Of a stretch of DNA of 64,000 nucleotides, positions 30,701-35,770 are shown piece by piece (position 1 is the stretch's first letter; the number at the start of each line of letters is the position of its first letter). Under the pieces are notes generated by a model. That model was not told the origin of the DNA, did not search any database, and saw nothing but the letters and a program-made list of their open reading frames with translations. Origin of the DNA: Muscardinus avellanarius (taxonomy: Eukaryota > Chordata > Mammalia > Rodentia > Gliridae); assembly GCA_963383645.1 (NCBI GenBank), contig OY726573.1:18156158-18220157 (forward strand). The letters are read 5' to 3'. Made by a program: the position numbers and the translations under genes.

Positions 30701-31937
30701 CAATGCTGGCAAGTGCTCCTTGGGGGCTGGTCTTAAAAGCCATGCCGACCCCACAGGTACCCTTCTGAGTACCAGCCTCACCTCTTGCCAGCTCTGGAGC
30801 ACTCTCCCAGGCACGCGAGTACCACACTGGGGCCCGGGAATGCACTTGAACAGAAAAGGATGTGGGGCTCTGGGGTCCAGCAAAGGCCTGCCAGCAAACC
30901 TCCCAGCTCCAGCCTGGTCTCAGGCCTGCATCCTCCTTTGCAGTCCCAATCCCACCCCAGGGTGGCCCTGTGGGAGGGCTCAGTGGTGGTGCAGGGGCGC
31001 AGGGGCGTTGGGGACTTACTTGACATCAAGGCTGCCTCTGCCTGGGCCTGGGCACACAGCAGGTGCAGGCCCATCTGCTCCCAGGTGTGGAGGGCCAGGT
31101 CCCAGGCTCGCTGCTCCCCATGCTCAGCCACTAGGTGTGAGGCCACCTCTGTGCCACTGGCCTTCTCCAGTGGAGCTGGCTTCACACGGGAAGAGCTCTC
31201 TGAGGGCGTTTTTCTGGCTAGCCGAAGCTGGAACTCCTTCAGCTCCTCCTTCTTGAGTAGCCCCAGGTAACAGGCTAGCCGAAACTGGGTTCTACTGGTC
31301 AGTTCTGTCAGGGGCGGGAGAGCTCTGGCGATGTTCCTGAGGGACGAGTGGGGAAGGGCATAAGGAAGGCAGAGAACGGTGGTCTTCCTTTGACTCAGCA
31401 CCTACCATCTCTCTTCTCCCAATGCAAGACTCTTGCTTAGATAATTTTTCTTGGCCTGGTAAACTATTAAGCATTAAGAACTTAGTTTTGTAAATCCAGG
31501 AACATCTACCCCCCACCCCCTTCTTGAATGATTGATTGCTAAGTATTGAACCCAGAGACATTCTACCTCTGAGCTCTAACTCCAGCTCTTTTTATTTATT
31601 TATTTATTTTTAAATTTGGAAATGGGGGTCTCGCTACGTTGCTGAGAGCCTCCCAAGTACTGGGATTATAGGTGTGTGCCACCACACCTCGCCCCAGAGC
31701 ATCCAGATGGGATCTGGAGGAGAGACGGGGCAAGAAGTGATAGGAAAAACCACAGGAGGTAGGAGCCCCACGGAAACTAAGAGGCACTGGAAGAAGTCAG
31801 AATATATGGGGGTGCTGGACAGAGCCCAGGGCTCATCAGGAAGGGTGATGGGAGGAGCCATGGGGTGATGGAGGAGTGGGAGGATGGAGGGATGGGAGGA
31901 GGAGTGGATGGGGTGTGAGTGACACTCACTGCTCCAT
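2404..31937 (-). CDS. NLRP1: NLRP1 inflammasome sensor, 12 coding exons, C-terminal part outside window
   Basis: NLRP1 is a cytosolic innate sensor. Its C-terminal FIIND-CARD fragment is freed after functional degradation of the N-terminal part and then activates caspase-1. Exons on the minus strand: 31930-31937, 31020-31336, 29263-29433, 27482-27685, 22402-24013, 19556-19726, 15711-15881, 12446-12616, 9226-9315, 5428-5519, 4755-4914, 2404-2627. Together they give 3391 nt, about 1130 codons. Every intron begins GT and ends AG, and all eleven junctions keep frame, which random matches would not do. Domain order by predicted residue: pyrin about 22-105, linker about 106-250, NACHT from about 290 with Walker A 317-324 and Walker B 388-397, LRR exons 771-942, linker to about 1003, FIIND from about 1003 onward. 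The remaining FIIND, the autoproteolysis site and the CARD are off the left edge. Homology is judged against remembered human NLRP1. Identity is very secure; the first exon is the least certain part. Confidence 0.96.
2641..3410 (+). mobile_element. MIR-type repeat split by a block of reverse SINEs
   Basis: MIR-like sequence runs 2740-2841 and resumes at 3307-3410. Between them lie reverse SINE parts at about 2861-2933, 2943-3161 and 3163-3306. The break is flanked by CTCCTTATCTGTA on the left and CTCCTTATCTATA on the right, a 13-bp target duplication with one mismatch. Confidence 0.7.
3411..3718. other. NLRP1 intron, no feature seen
   Basis: AT-rich sequence with no recognised repeat or exon. 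Confidence 0.5.
3719..3898 (-). mobile_element. B1-dID SINE, diverged
   Basis: Reverse copy from the ID-like GTACTGGGGATTGAGCCCAG to the B1 end near TTTGGCT. Confidence 0.8.
4047..4275 (-). mobile_element. B1-dID SINE
   Basis: Reverse copy of the subfamily with the CTACCTCCGGGGTATACTCC head and the AAGCGCGGGGATTACAAG end. Confidence 0.87.
4308..4492 (+). mobile_element. B1-dID SINE, diverged
   Basis: Forward copy with reduced B1 part and an intact ID-like part ending CCCAGTACC. Confidence 0.8.
4500..4655 (+). mobile_element. L1 3-prime end with AATAAA
   Basis: The sequence TGTATGATTGAAAGTTTTC followed by ATAATAAAACATC and an A-run resembles the end of old mammalian L1 elements. Confidence 0.5.
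4755..4914 (-). CDS. NLRP1: NLRP1 coding exon 11: start of FIIND (ZU5) region
   Basis: A 160-nt exon, residues 1003-1056. It encodes [20 protein letters not shown] then [19 protein letters not shown], aligned with human ESSPEV onward and [18 protein letters not shown]. Acceptor ttccag ends at 4915; donor GTGAGT starts at 4754. FIIND is the function-to-find domain that self-cleaves and is bound by DPP8/9 in human NLRP1. In phase terms it joins exon 10 directly. Confidence 0.93.
5428..5519 (-). CDS. NLRP1: NLRP1 coding exon 10: basic Ser-rich linker
   Basis: A 92-nt exon, residues 972-1003. It encodes [18 protein letters not shown] followed by [12 protein letters not shown], matching human KPSVMTPTEGLDTGEMSN and the SLKRQRLGS block. 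Acceptor gtgtag ends at 5520; donor GTATTT starts at 5427. The KRQR patch is a possible basic or nuclear-localisation-like motif, though this is only a sequence impression. Confidence 0.92.
5540..5805. other. Intron sequence, no feature seen
   Basis: Unique sequence between exon 10 and SINEs. The short reading frames here have no recognisable homology. Confidence 0.5.
5810..6225 (+). mobile_element. Two adjacent forward SINEs with AAAT repeat
   Basis: First copy about 5810-6000 ends in (AAAT)n at about 6000-6032; the second copy follows at 6042-6218. The second appears inserted in or next to the tail of the first. Confidence 0.83.
6231..6400 (-). mobile_element. B1-dID SINE, old
   Basis: Reverse, degenerate copy with recognisable GGGTCTCAGTAAGTTGTTGA and the GGCATTACAGACGTG end. 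Confidence 0.7.
6698..7060 (-). mobile_element. Cluster of three reverse SINE pieces
   Basis: ID-like piece 6698-6752, B1-dID 6761-6942, and a B1-like piece 6956-7060, all reversed. Confidence 0.75.
7155..7365 (+). mobile_element. MER5A-like non-autonomous hAT element
   Basis: CATCAAAATCACCTGGAAGG, CCCAGAGATTCTGATTCAGC and GGGGCCTGAGAATCTG are characteristic of MER5-type DNA transposons, old and shared across placental mammals. Confidence 0.75.
7376..7496 (+). repeat. Homopyrimidine tract with (TTTC)n core
   Basis: 121 bases of C and T only, with a near-perfect TTTC array in the first 60. It abuts a reverse SINE and probably grew from its tail. Confidence 0.95.
7496..7669 (-). mobile_element. 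B1-dID SINE
   Basis: Reverse copy of the subfamily with the TTCCTGGAAGCCCTTC head and GTCTCTTAAGCCAGCG body. Confidence 0.88.
7700..8425. other. NLRP1 intron, no feature seen
   Basis: Unique sequence. Reading frames at 7781-8065 (minus) and 8110-8499 (plus) do not match NLRP1 or any family I know. Confidence 0.5.
8430..9130. mobile_element. SINE cluster
   Basis: Reverse B1-dID about 8430-8680, reverse ID piece 8684-8755, forward B1-dID 8768-8970, and a reverse B1 piece 9015-9130, separated by A/T-rich tails. Confidence 0.8.
9226..9315 (-). CDS. NLRP1: NLRP1 coding exon 9: post-LRR linker
   Basis: A 90-nt exon, residues 942-972. It encodes [20 protein letters not shown], matching the human segment [20 protein letters not shown]. 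Acceptor tttgcag ends at 9316; donor GTAAGG starts at 9225. The Glu-rich helix probably caps the repeat domain. The last split codon is TGG (Trp), where human has Arg. Confidence 0.95.
9320..9870. other. NLRP1 intron, no feature seen
   Basis: GC-moderate unique sequence upstream of exon 9, with no repeat or exon recognised. Confidence 0.5.
9875..10310 (+). mobile_element. Forward SINE cluster with CA repeat
   Basis: B1 piece 9875-9992, B1-dID 10001-10170, then (AC)n at 10172-10209, and an ID-like piece 10245-10300. The CA tract sits where the SINE tail should be. Confidence 0.83.
10172..10209 (+). repeat. (AC)19 microsatellite
   Basis: Uninterrupted AC dinucleotide run. Confidence 0.97.
10310..10960. 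other. NLRP1 intron, little recognised
   Basis: Unique sequence. A weak MIR-like segment may lie near 10640-10710 (GGGGTCTGAATCCACGCC). Confidence 0.4.
10967..11016 (+). repeat. (GT)25 microsatellite
   Basis: Uninterrupted GT run of 50 bases. Confidence 0.97.
11021..11206 (-). mobile_element. B1-dID SINE
   Basis: Reverse copy directly next to the GT run. The ID-like head is worn down by the microsatellite. Confidence 0.8.
11210..11880. other. NLRP1 intron, no feature seen
   Basis: Unique sequence with no exon or clear repeat. It includes a CTTTCCTACTGGAGTGTACG segment of the kind found near old L2/MIR copies, too weak to call. Confidence 0.4.
11885..12270 (-). mobile_element. Three reverse SINE pieces
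   Basis: ID-like 11885-11946, B1-dID 11950-12146, and a B1 piece 12147-12270. Confidence 0.8.
12446..12616 (-). CDS. NLRP1: NLRP1 coding exon 8: third leucine-rich repeat exon
   Basis: A 171-nt exon, residues 885-942. It encodes [18 protein letters not shown] then [20 protein letters not shown], almost the same as human. Acceptor ctacag ends at 12617; donor GTAAGG starts at 12445. The split final codon becomes TGG (Trp) where human has Gly. Confidence 0.97.
12620..13480. other. NLRP1 intron, no feature seen
   Basis: Unique sequence upstream of exon 8. The minus frame at 13069-13389 has no homology I recognise. Confidence 0.5.
13740..14171 (+). mobile_element. Two forward SINEs plus repeated ID ends
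   Basis: B1 part 13740-13868, B1-dID 13876-14075, then a second and third copy of the CTCAGTACCACTGGG-type ID end at about 14085-14171. Confidence 0.83.
14172..14216 (+). repeat. Pure poly-A tract of 45
   Basis: Unbroken run of A at the end of a forward SINE; its purity suggests a young insertion or replication slippage. Confidence 0.97.
14265..14425 (-). mobile_element. B1-dID SINE, truncated
   Basis: Reverse copy from GGGTGCTAGGGATTGAACCC to the CCTGGGATTTCCTGGCTT end. Confidence 0.78.
14520..15705. other. NLRP1 intron, no supported gene
   Basis: Contains a 216-codon plus-strand frame (14440-15090) that begins in L1 sequence, has no family resemblance and runs antisense to NLRP1. I see no repeat boundary beyond 14520. 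Confidence 0.5.
15711..15881 (-). CDS. NLRP1: NLRP1 coding exon 7: second leucine-rich repeat exon
   Basis: A 171-nt exon, residues 828-885. It reads [18 protein letters not shown] then [20 protein letters not shown], aligned with human ELDLSFNVLTDAGAKHLCQ. Acceptor cgcag ends at 15882; donor GTAAGTG starts at 15710. A conserved LDLS-type position reads LELN here, a mild change within the repeat consensus. Confidence 0.96.
15900..16195. other. NLRP1 intron, no feature seen
   Basis: Unique sequence between exon 7 and the TG repeat. Confidence 0.5.
16197..16240 (+). repeat. (TG)22 microsatellite
   Basis: Uninterrupted TG run next to a reverse ID-like head. Confidence 0.97.
16241..17045. mobile_element. 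SINE cluster with (AAAC)n
   Basis: Reverse ID head 16241-16318; forward B1 16325-16455; forward B1-dID 16463-16665; (AAAC)n tail about 16666-16706; forward B1-dID 16703-16885; A-rich tail with CAACAA repeats; reverse B1 piece 16935-17045. Confidence 0.82.
17060..17293 (-). mobile_element. B1-dID SINE with 29-base T run
   Basis: Reverse, well-preserved copy; the poly-T run at 17060-17088 is its A-tail. Confidence 0.88.
17294..17735. other. NLRP1 intron, no feature seen
   Basis: Unique sequence, ending in a TTTA-rich stretch. Confidence 0.5.
17740..17985 (-). mobile_element. ID-like piece and L1 3-prime-type fragment
   Basis: A reverse ID head at 17740-17800, then CCCCATCTCTCCTTCCC with CTTGGCATAGTGGTTGAC, shared with the L1 3-prime segments at 30.2 and 46.6 kb. 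Confidence 0.55.
17986..18429. other. NLRP1 intron, no feature seen
   Basis: Unique sequence, no repeat or exon recognised. Confidence 0.5.
18430..18655 (+). mobile_element. MIR element
   Basis: CTCTGGAGTCAGACAGACTC at the start and a MIR-like order of blocks through GCCAGGCGCTTAGGGCAGTG support an old MIR. Confidence 0.65.
18700..18916 (-). mobile_element. B1-dID SINE
   Basis: Reverse copy preceded by an 18-base T run. Confidence 0.83.
18917..19555. other. NLRP1 intron, no feature seen
   Basis: Unique sequence between a SINE and exon 6. Confidence 0.5.
19556..19726 (-). CDS. NLRP1: NLRP1 coding exon 6: first leucine-rich repeat exon
   Basis: A 171-nt phase-matched exon covers residues 771-828. 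It encodes [18 protein letters not shown] and then [20 protein letters not shown], typical of the NLR-type leucine-rich repeat. Acceptor ccctcag ends at 19727; donor GTGAG starts at 19555. Exons of this size each carry about two repeats of the 28-29-residue kind. Confidence 0.96.
19976..20190 (-). mobile_element. B1-dID SINE
   Basis: Reverse copy, moderately diverged. Confidence 0.8.
20191..20685. other. NLRP1 intron, no feature seen
   Basis: Unique sequence. Overlapping short frames on both strands have no homology. Confidence 0.5.
20690..20822 (-). mobile_element. B1-type SINE half
   Basis: Reverse B1 part from TTTTGAAACAGGGTCTC to CCACCACACTTGGCTT. Confidence 0.82.
21012..21671 (-). mobile_element. 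Two reverse B1-dID SINEs
   Basis: Copies at about 21012-21222 and 21500-21671. The 21223-21499 gap is AT-rich unique sequence. Confidence 0.8.
21680..22395. other. NLRP1 intron, no feature seen
   Basis: Unique sequence next to the NACHT exon. Plus-strand frames crossing into the exon are antisense shadows. Confidence 0.55.
22402..24013 (-). CDS. NLRP1: NLRP1 coding exon 5: NACHT ATPase and following helical region
   Basis: This single 1612-nt exon covers residues 234-771. The NACHT module binds and hydrolyses nucleotide and holds the sensor in its resting form. Visible motifs: Walker A GAAGIGKS at 23742-23765, Walker B region [10 protein letters not shown] at 23523-23552, and the conserved [12 protein letters not shown] and [15 protein letters not shown] blocks. 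The end, [15 protein letters not shown], leads into the leucine-rich repeats. Acceptor is cttag at 24018-24014; donor is GTGAGT from 22401. There are no internal stops or frameshifts. Key nucleotide-binding residues are intact. Confidence 0.97.
24014..24648. other. NLRP1 intron 4, no exon seen
   Basis: Unique sequence with a weak L2/MIR-like phrase near 24245-24300 (TATTTATTAAGGGCTTGCTG). Confidence 0.45.
24649..24737. repeat. Perfect 27-bp inverted repeat, 35-nt loop
   Basis: The arm at 24649-24675 is the exact reverse complement of 24711-24737. Transcribed in either direction it would fold into a hairpin of 27 uninterrupted pairs. The loop carries a further TATAACAGAAAAT copy. Confidence 0.95.
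24738..25325. other. NLRP1 intron, no feature seen
   Basis: Unique sequence. Confidence 0.5.
25330..25524 (+). repeat. Composite trinucleotide tract TTG/TCC/TTC
   Basis: Starts with TTG-type repeats, then about 24 TCC units, then about 14 TTC units. 25382-25524 is 143 bases of pyrimidine only. It abuts the reverse SINE at 25528. Confidence 0.96.
25528..26005 (-). mobile_element. Two reverse B1-dID SINEs
   Basis: Copies at 25528-25723 and 25827-26005. Confidence 0.82.
26090..26420 (+). mobile_element. Old MER-type DNA transposon fragment
   Basis: TTTCACTGGAACACAGCCATG, GTATTGTCTGTGGCTCC and GAATTGAGTAGTTGTGATGG match a common placental non-autonomous transposon I know from the human genome; I cannot assign the exact family. 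Confidence 0.55.
26421..26999. other. NLRP1 intron, no feature seen
   Basis: AT-rich then ordinary unique sequence. Confidence 0.5.
27000..27175 (+). mobile_element. MIR element
   Basis: CAGCTCTGCCACTAATTATG, TTTTTTCATCCCCAAGG and AGCACGGGGCACAGAGCCTG follow MIR order. Confidence 0.65.
27482..27685 (-). CDS. NLRP1: NLRP1 coding exon 4: disordered linker, second PTSTAVL motif
   Basis: This exon encodes [18 protein letters not shown] followed by [10 protein letters not shown], nearly the same as human NLRP1 linker sequence. Acceptor cacag ends at 27686; donor GTGAGG starts at 27481. It covers residues 166-234 and carries the second PTSTAVL copy at about 193-199. The last part, after GSW, is diverged from human and has no recognisable domain. 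Confidence 0.92.
27739..27773 (+). repeat. (AC)17 microsatellite
   Basis: Uninterrupted run next to an ID-type element at about 27780-27855 (reverse; GTGCTGGGGATCAAACCC). Confidence 0.95.
28010..28225 (-). mobile_element. B1-dID SINE
   Basis: Reverse copy with a TTTA-rich linker between its halves. Confidence 0.8.
28226..29255. other. NLRP1 intron, mostly unique
   Basis: A probable MIR fragment lies at about 28660-28735 (TTCAAGCCCTGGCTTGGCCA). Otherwise nothing recognised. Confidence 0.45.
29263..29433 (-). CDS. NLRP1: NLRP1 coding exon 3: disordered linker, first PTSTAVL motif
   Basis: This 171-nt exon (residues 109-166) starts after an AG at 29434 and ends before GTGAGG at 29262. It encodes a Ser/Pro-rich stretch with PTSTAVL at 129-135, then LQKSERRRR from about 146. 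In human NLRP1 the equivalent linker carries stress-kinase phosphosites and a viral protease tripwire. Here the residue after the aligned Gln is Lys rather than Gly. The split first codon (A plus CC) and the final G both match their neighbours. Confidence 0.9.
29434..29795. other. NLRP1 intron, no feature seen
   Basis: Unique sequence upstream of exon 3. Confidence 0.5.
29800..29972 (-). mobile_element. B1-dID SINE
   Basis: Reverse, shortened copy. Confidence 0.78.
29973..30150. repeat. AT-rich low-complexity stretch
   Basis: About 180 bases of mainly TATA/ATAT words with several short self-complementary pieces. Confidence 0.8.
30148..30505 (-). mobile_element. 5-prime-truncated L1 3-prime end with target duplication
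   Basis: The T-rich left end is the A-tail. The body begins TTGGTGCACTGTATTCATAC. Flanks share ATACAGCATATTT (13 bp). A second copy of this L1 end lies at 46.5 kb. Confidence 0.8.
30505..30700. mobile_element. Ancient MIR/L2-type fragment
   Basis: GAGCATTTACTGGGTATG, CCCCATTTTATAGAAGGAGA and GTGACTTGCCCAGGGACTGG are words typical of old L2/MIR ends. Confidence 0.5.
31020..31336 (-). CDS. NLRP1: NLRP1 coding exon 2: pyrin domain
   Basis: The exon reads [20 protein letters not shown] and later [20 protein letters not shown], close to the human NLRP1 pyrin domain. Acceptor is a pyrimidine-rich tract ending cag at 31337; donor is GTAAGT from 31019. It covers residues 3-109. Pyrin domains are six-helix death-fold modules. 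In human NLRP1 this one is thought to be restraining rather than the ASC-recruiting part. Mouse and rat NLRP1 paralogs lack it, so its presence in a rodent is notable. Confidence 0.93.
31340..31520. other. NLRP1 intron 1, near exon 2
   Basis: Holds the pyrimidine tract for the exon 2 acceptor and the alternative in-frame ATG at 31401. Confidence 0.5.
31525..31690 (-). mobile_element. B1-dID SINE in NLRP1 intron 1
   Basis: Reverse copy, shortened in the B1 part. Confidence 0.8.
31930..31937 (-). CDS. NLRP1: NLRP1 coding exon 1: start codon exon (Met-Glu-Gln)
   Basis: ATG at 31937-31935 sits in a strong Kozak setting (A at -3, G at +4). Two bases after the second codon there is a good donor, GTGAGTG, from 31929 downward. 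Splicing to the acceptor at 31336 gives Met-Glu-Gln-Asn-Ile-Ala in frame with the pyrin domain. I chose this start because exon 2 has no in-frame ATG ahead of the pyrin domain, and the codon aligned with the human start methionine is CTG. The 5-prime UTR boundary is not visible. The alternative is an unspliced in-frame ATG at 31401. Confidence 0.55.
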
Positions 31938-32780
31938 GTTCCTCAGATTCTTCCTTCTTCTGCAGTCCAGTCTCCTGGGATCAACCCTTGAGCCACAGCA
32001 CTGACAGGAGGAGAGGTCGGAGGGTGGGGAGAGGCAGAGCAGGGGCTGGGCTCAGAGCCCAGGGCTGAGCTCAGGGCTGCTCATTTGCAGGTCTCTTCAG
32101 AACTCTCCTGGCCCTGGGACCAAGCAGGGAGAGCAACCCCGAGCTGGCCACGCAGGAAGGAGAAGTCATCCAGAGGAAAACCACGAGGGGTGTGGCGGGG
32201 AGGGAGGGCCAGGGCAGGCCTACGCAGCAGTAGGTACAGACACACCCAGCGTACAGGTCACACACCAGGCAGGGGCTGGGGGCCTGGCCCTGGCTCTCAG
32301 GATAGGTGGGGTCCTTATATCTATCAGGGCAGCTTCTCCAGTCAAGGAGCATCTTCCCCGGCCTCCCATGGTTTGGGGGCTTCCTGAGTCCCGTTGCTCA
32401 TCCTGCCAAACCACAAAGGCCACTGATGTATGTGTCCCAGATCCAGGGGACTGTGTGTACAGCCCAGCTAGTAAACATCTCCACCCGAAAGCGGAACAGC
32501 CCCTGCCTCATCACTGCAAAACCAGAATGTGGGGGAGTCGGGCACAATCAGGCTTCCTCCTTTGCCAAGTTAGTGGAGTTTGGAGACCTTGGGGTGAAGA
32601 GCGGCATTACCCAACTCATTGTATGTTGTGAAATAACATCAAGGTCTCTGGAGATGCCTTGATTTGTCCTGGACTGGAAGAGTCCAGGCTTCCGGAGCTT
32701 CAGCTCACGTCTTACTTAGGCACTGACTCCCTACCTAGCTGGCTAATTTCTGAGCCTCAGTTTGCTTATCTCTAAAATGG
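31938..32780. other. NLRP1 upstream region
   Basis: SINE-free sequence holding the likely 5-prime UTR and promoter. No CpG island is obvious by eye. The minus frame 32071-32352 is not recognised. Confidence 0.4.
32313..32321 (-). promoter_or_regulatory. TATA-like element upstream of NLRP1
   Basis: On the minus strand this reads GATATAAGG, about 375 bases upstream of the proposed start codon. It could set a transcription start near 32285 and a 5-prime UTR of about 350 nt. The surrounding DNA is moderately GC-rich and SINE-free. This is a sequence match only, with no supporting transcript. Confidence 0.2.
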
Positions 32781-32785
32781 GATAT

Positions 32786-33030
32786 AAGCTGGGCGTGGTG
32801 GCGCACGCTTGTAATCCCAGCATTTGGGAGGCTGAGACAGGAGGATTGGGGTTCCAGGACAGCCTCGGCTACTTAGTGAGGCCCTTTGCAACTCAATGAA
32901 ATCCTGTTTCAAAATAAAGAATAAAAAATAGGGCTGGGGGTGTAGCTCGGAGGCAGAATGCCCCTGGGTTCCATCCCCAGTACTGCAAAACAAACAAACA
33001 AACAAACAAACAAACAAACAAATAAATGGA
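32786..33030 (+). mobile_element. B1-dID SINE with (CAAA)n tail
   Basis: Well-preserved forward copy starting GCTGGGCGTGGTGGCGCACG; the tail is an AAAC-type repeat at about 32987-33025. Confidence 0.9.
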
Positions 33031-33292
33031 ACACAACAGGTTTGCAAGAGGCTCCACTCAGCAAAAGCTCTTGACACACCCCACATCCTACAAAGCAGTG
33101 CTCTCCTTCTGAAACTCTTACCCTTCTTTATTTTTTTGCATGACACTTTTTGCCCCCAATATTATCAACTTTTTAATTTGTTTTCTTGATGTCATCTTAC
33201 CCGCAAATAGAATGTTAGCTCTCAGGGATAGGAAATAACCTGATTTATGGACTGCTATATTCCCTGTGCCTTAAGGTACCTGGTTTAGGAGC

Positions 33293-33460
33293 CAGGCAGG
33301 AATTATTGGCACACATCTGTAATCCCAATACTTGGAAAGTTGAGACAGGAGGATGGTAGGCTAGAGACCAGCTTCAGTAAGTTTATAAGACCCTGTTTCC
33401 AAACAAAAATAAAAAGGGCTGGGGTGTAGCTCAGAGGTAGAACACCCAAGTTCAATCTCC

Positions 33461-33512
<52 letters not shown>
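33293..33512 (+). mobile_element. B1-dID SINE ending in (AC)24
   Basis: Forward copy with its tail replaced by AC repeats from about 33465 to 33512. Confidence 0.85.
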
Positions 33513-33514
<2 letters not shown>

Positions 33515-33553
33515 CCTTGTTCATGATATCAGCACAATAAATGCTTATGCATC

Positions 33554-33556
<3 letters not shown>

Positions 33557-33593
<37 letters not shown>

Positions 33594-33597
33594 CTTT
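33557..33597. repeat. (TA)n microsatellite
   Basis: About 20 TA units. Confidence 0.95.
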
Positions 33598-33624
33598 TAT
33601 TGGTGCATTATAGTCTCCTGAATG

Positions 33625-34060
33625 TCTTTTTTATTTGCAGTATTGGGGATAGAACCCAGGGGCAGTCTACTTCCAAGCTATACCCCCAGCCCTATTTTAT
33701 TATTCTTTATTTTGAAACAGGGTCTCACTAAGTTGTAGGGGACCAAACTAAGTAGCTGAGGTTGGCCTTGAACCTTGATCTTCCCATCTCAGCCTCCCAA
33801 GTACTGGGATTTACAAGCATGCATCACCACGCCCAGCTTCCTGAATGTCTTTTTTTTTTTTTTTCGGGTCTGGGATGGAACCCAGGGGCATTCTACCTCC
33901 GAGCTACACCCCCTGCCCTATTTTTTTATTCCCTATTTTGAAACAGGGTCTCACTAAGTTACGGAGGGCCTCACTAAGTAGCTGAGGCTGTCCGCGAACC
34001 GTAATCCTCCGATCTCAGCCTCCTGAATGCTGGGATTACAAGCCTGCGCCACCACGCCCG
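33625..34060 (-). mobile_element. Two reverse B1-dID SINEs
   Basis: Copies at 33625-33838 and 33850-34060. Both are followed by CTTCCTGAATGTCTT, and CTCCTGAATGTCTT also precedes the first, so the insertion target was duplicated in series. Confidence 0.87.
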
Positions 34061-34162
34061 GCTTCCTGAATGTCTTCTGACTGCTTTCTTTTTTATTCTT
34101 CTAAGCAGCTACTCACTTTGGCCACTAGATGACACTCAAGTACTTCCTTTGCATTGAAACTG

Positions 34163-34239
34163 CCTCCTCCTCCTCCTCCTCCTCCTCCTCCTCCTCCTCC
34201 TCCTCCTCCTCCTCCTCCTCCTCCTCCTCCTCCTCCTCT
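34163..34239 (+). repeat. (TCC)n tract, 77 pyrimidines
   Basis: About 25 perfect TCC units. Confidence 0.97.
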
Positions 34240-34474
34240 GAGGACCATGGGCACTCCTGAGGTCTGAGGTAAAGTTATTCCTGTTTTTGGGGCTTTGGGT
34301 CTTTGCTCCCTTTCATTGAGGCTTTTAAGAAGCACATTAAAAACCTGCCTTTATTCAAGTTGTACTAGTTTCTATTAAAAAAAAGAATCGATGTGAATAA
34401 TTCTTATGTCCCACACTGTACCAGAATAAAGTGATGTTTTATTTTTGCATTGATTAATTTATTTTGATTTTTTT

Positions 34475-34905
34475 GGGTGGTACCGAGGAGTGAATGCTCA
34501 TCCACAGACCTATTTTATTTTGAAACAGGGTCTCACTAAGTTGCAGAGGACCTAAATTGCTGAGGCTGGCTGGGGACTTGTGATCCTCCTGTCTCAGCCT
34601 TCCAAGTACTGGGATTACAGGCAAATGCATGTAATTTTGGATTCTTTTATATTTAAATTATTGTGACTTGCATCTAAATCTGGAAAACTTTTGGGATACT
34701 GGTATCCTTAAATTCTCTTCCTAGCCAGGCATGGTGGCACATGCTTGTATTCCTAGTACTTGGGAGGCTGAATTGGGACGTTTGCAAATTCAAGGTCAGC
34801 CTTAACAACTTAGTGAAACTCTCAGCAACTTAGAGACTCTGCTTCAAAATAAGACTGAGAAAGTAGTACATAGGTAGAATGCCCCTGGGTTCAGTCCCTA
34901 GTGTG
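34475..34905. mobile_element. Reverse and forward SINEs
   Basis: Reverse copy 34475-34625, forward copy 34725-34905, both diverged. Confidence 0.77.
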
Positions 34906-34913
34906 AGTGCGTG

Positions 34914-34916
<3 letters not shown>

Positions 34917-34960
<44 letters not shown>

Positions 34961-34993
34961 CTGCCCTTACTTCCAGATATTTATTATTTTAAA

Positions 34994-35035
<42 letters not shown>
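34917..35035 (+). repeat. (AC)21 and (TTA)n repeats
   Basis: AC run 34917-34958 and TTA array about 34995-35035. Each lies at a SINE edge. Confidence 0.95.
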
Positions 35036-35036
35036 G

Positions 35037-35236
35037 AGGTACTAGGGATTGAACTCAGGGACATTCAACCTCCAAGCTATAACTCCAGCCCTATTTTTTA
35101 TTCTTTATTTTGAAACAGCGTCTCACTAAGCTGTGGAGGGCCTCACTAAGTAGCTGAGGCTGTCTGCAAACCTGTGACCCTCCTGTCTCAGCCTCTCAAG
35201 TACTGGAATTACAAGCATGCACCACCACGCCCGGCT
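35037..35236 (-). mobile_element. B1-dID SINE
   Basis: Reverse copy ending CCACGCCCGGCTGAG. Confidence 0.86.
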
Positions 35237-35249
35237 GAGCATTTATTAT

Positions 35250-35770
35250 TATTTGTATTCTTGAAGGTTGCCATTCTGACTGGAGTGAGATTAAAAACTC
35301 AGTGTAGTTCTGATGAACATTTCCCTGATTGCTGATGATACTGAACATTTTTTCATATATGTGGCTGGACATTTGTGTTTCTTCTTTTGAGAAATGTCTG
35401 TTTAGTTCAAATACCCATTTTTTGATTGGGTTATTTATTTTTGTGTTACATTTTTTGAATTCTTTACATTTTATAGACATTAGTCCTCTCTTAGAGGAGT
35501 AGTTGGGAATTATTTTCTCCCATTCCGTAGGCTCTCTTTTCACACTCTTGGTTGTTTCCTTTGTTGTGCGGAAGCTTTTTAATTAAATGTTGTCCCATTT
35601 ACTAATTCTTGATTTTATTTCCTGAGCTTTAGGGGTCTTTTTGAGGAAGTCACTGCCTATGCCTGTATGTTGGGGAGTTGGTCCTCTGTGTTCTTCTATC
35701 CGTTACAACATTTCTGGTCTATTCCCAAAACTTTTGTTCCACTTGGAGTTGACTTCTGTGCAGTGTGAGA
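35250..35770 (-). mobile_element. L1 ORF2 C-terminal fragment
   Basis: The plus strand reads GAGAAATGTCTGTTTAGTTC, CCCATTTTTTGATTGGGTTA and TATTTTCTCCCATTCCGTAG, the reverse of a well-known L1 ORF2 region. Frames are broken. Confidence 0.8.

Noticed and set aside
34093..34335. Poly-Gly frame, and poly-Ser or poly-Arg frames at 25157-25615
   Set aside because: Direct translation of TCC/TTC microsatellites.
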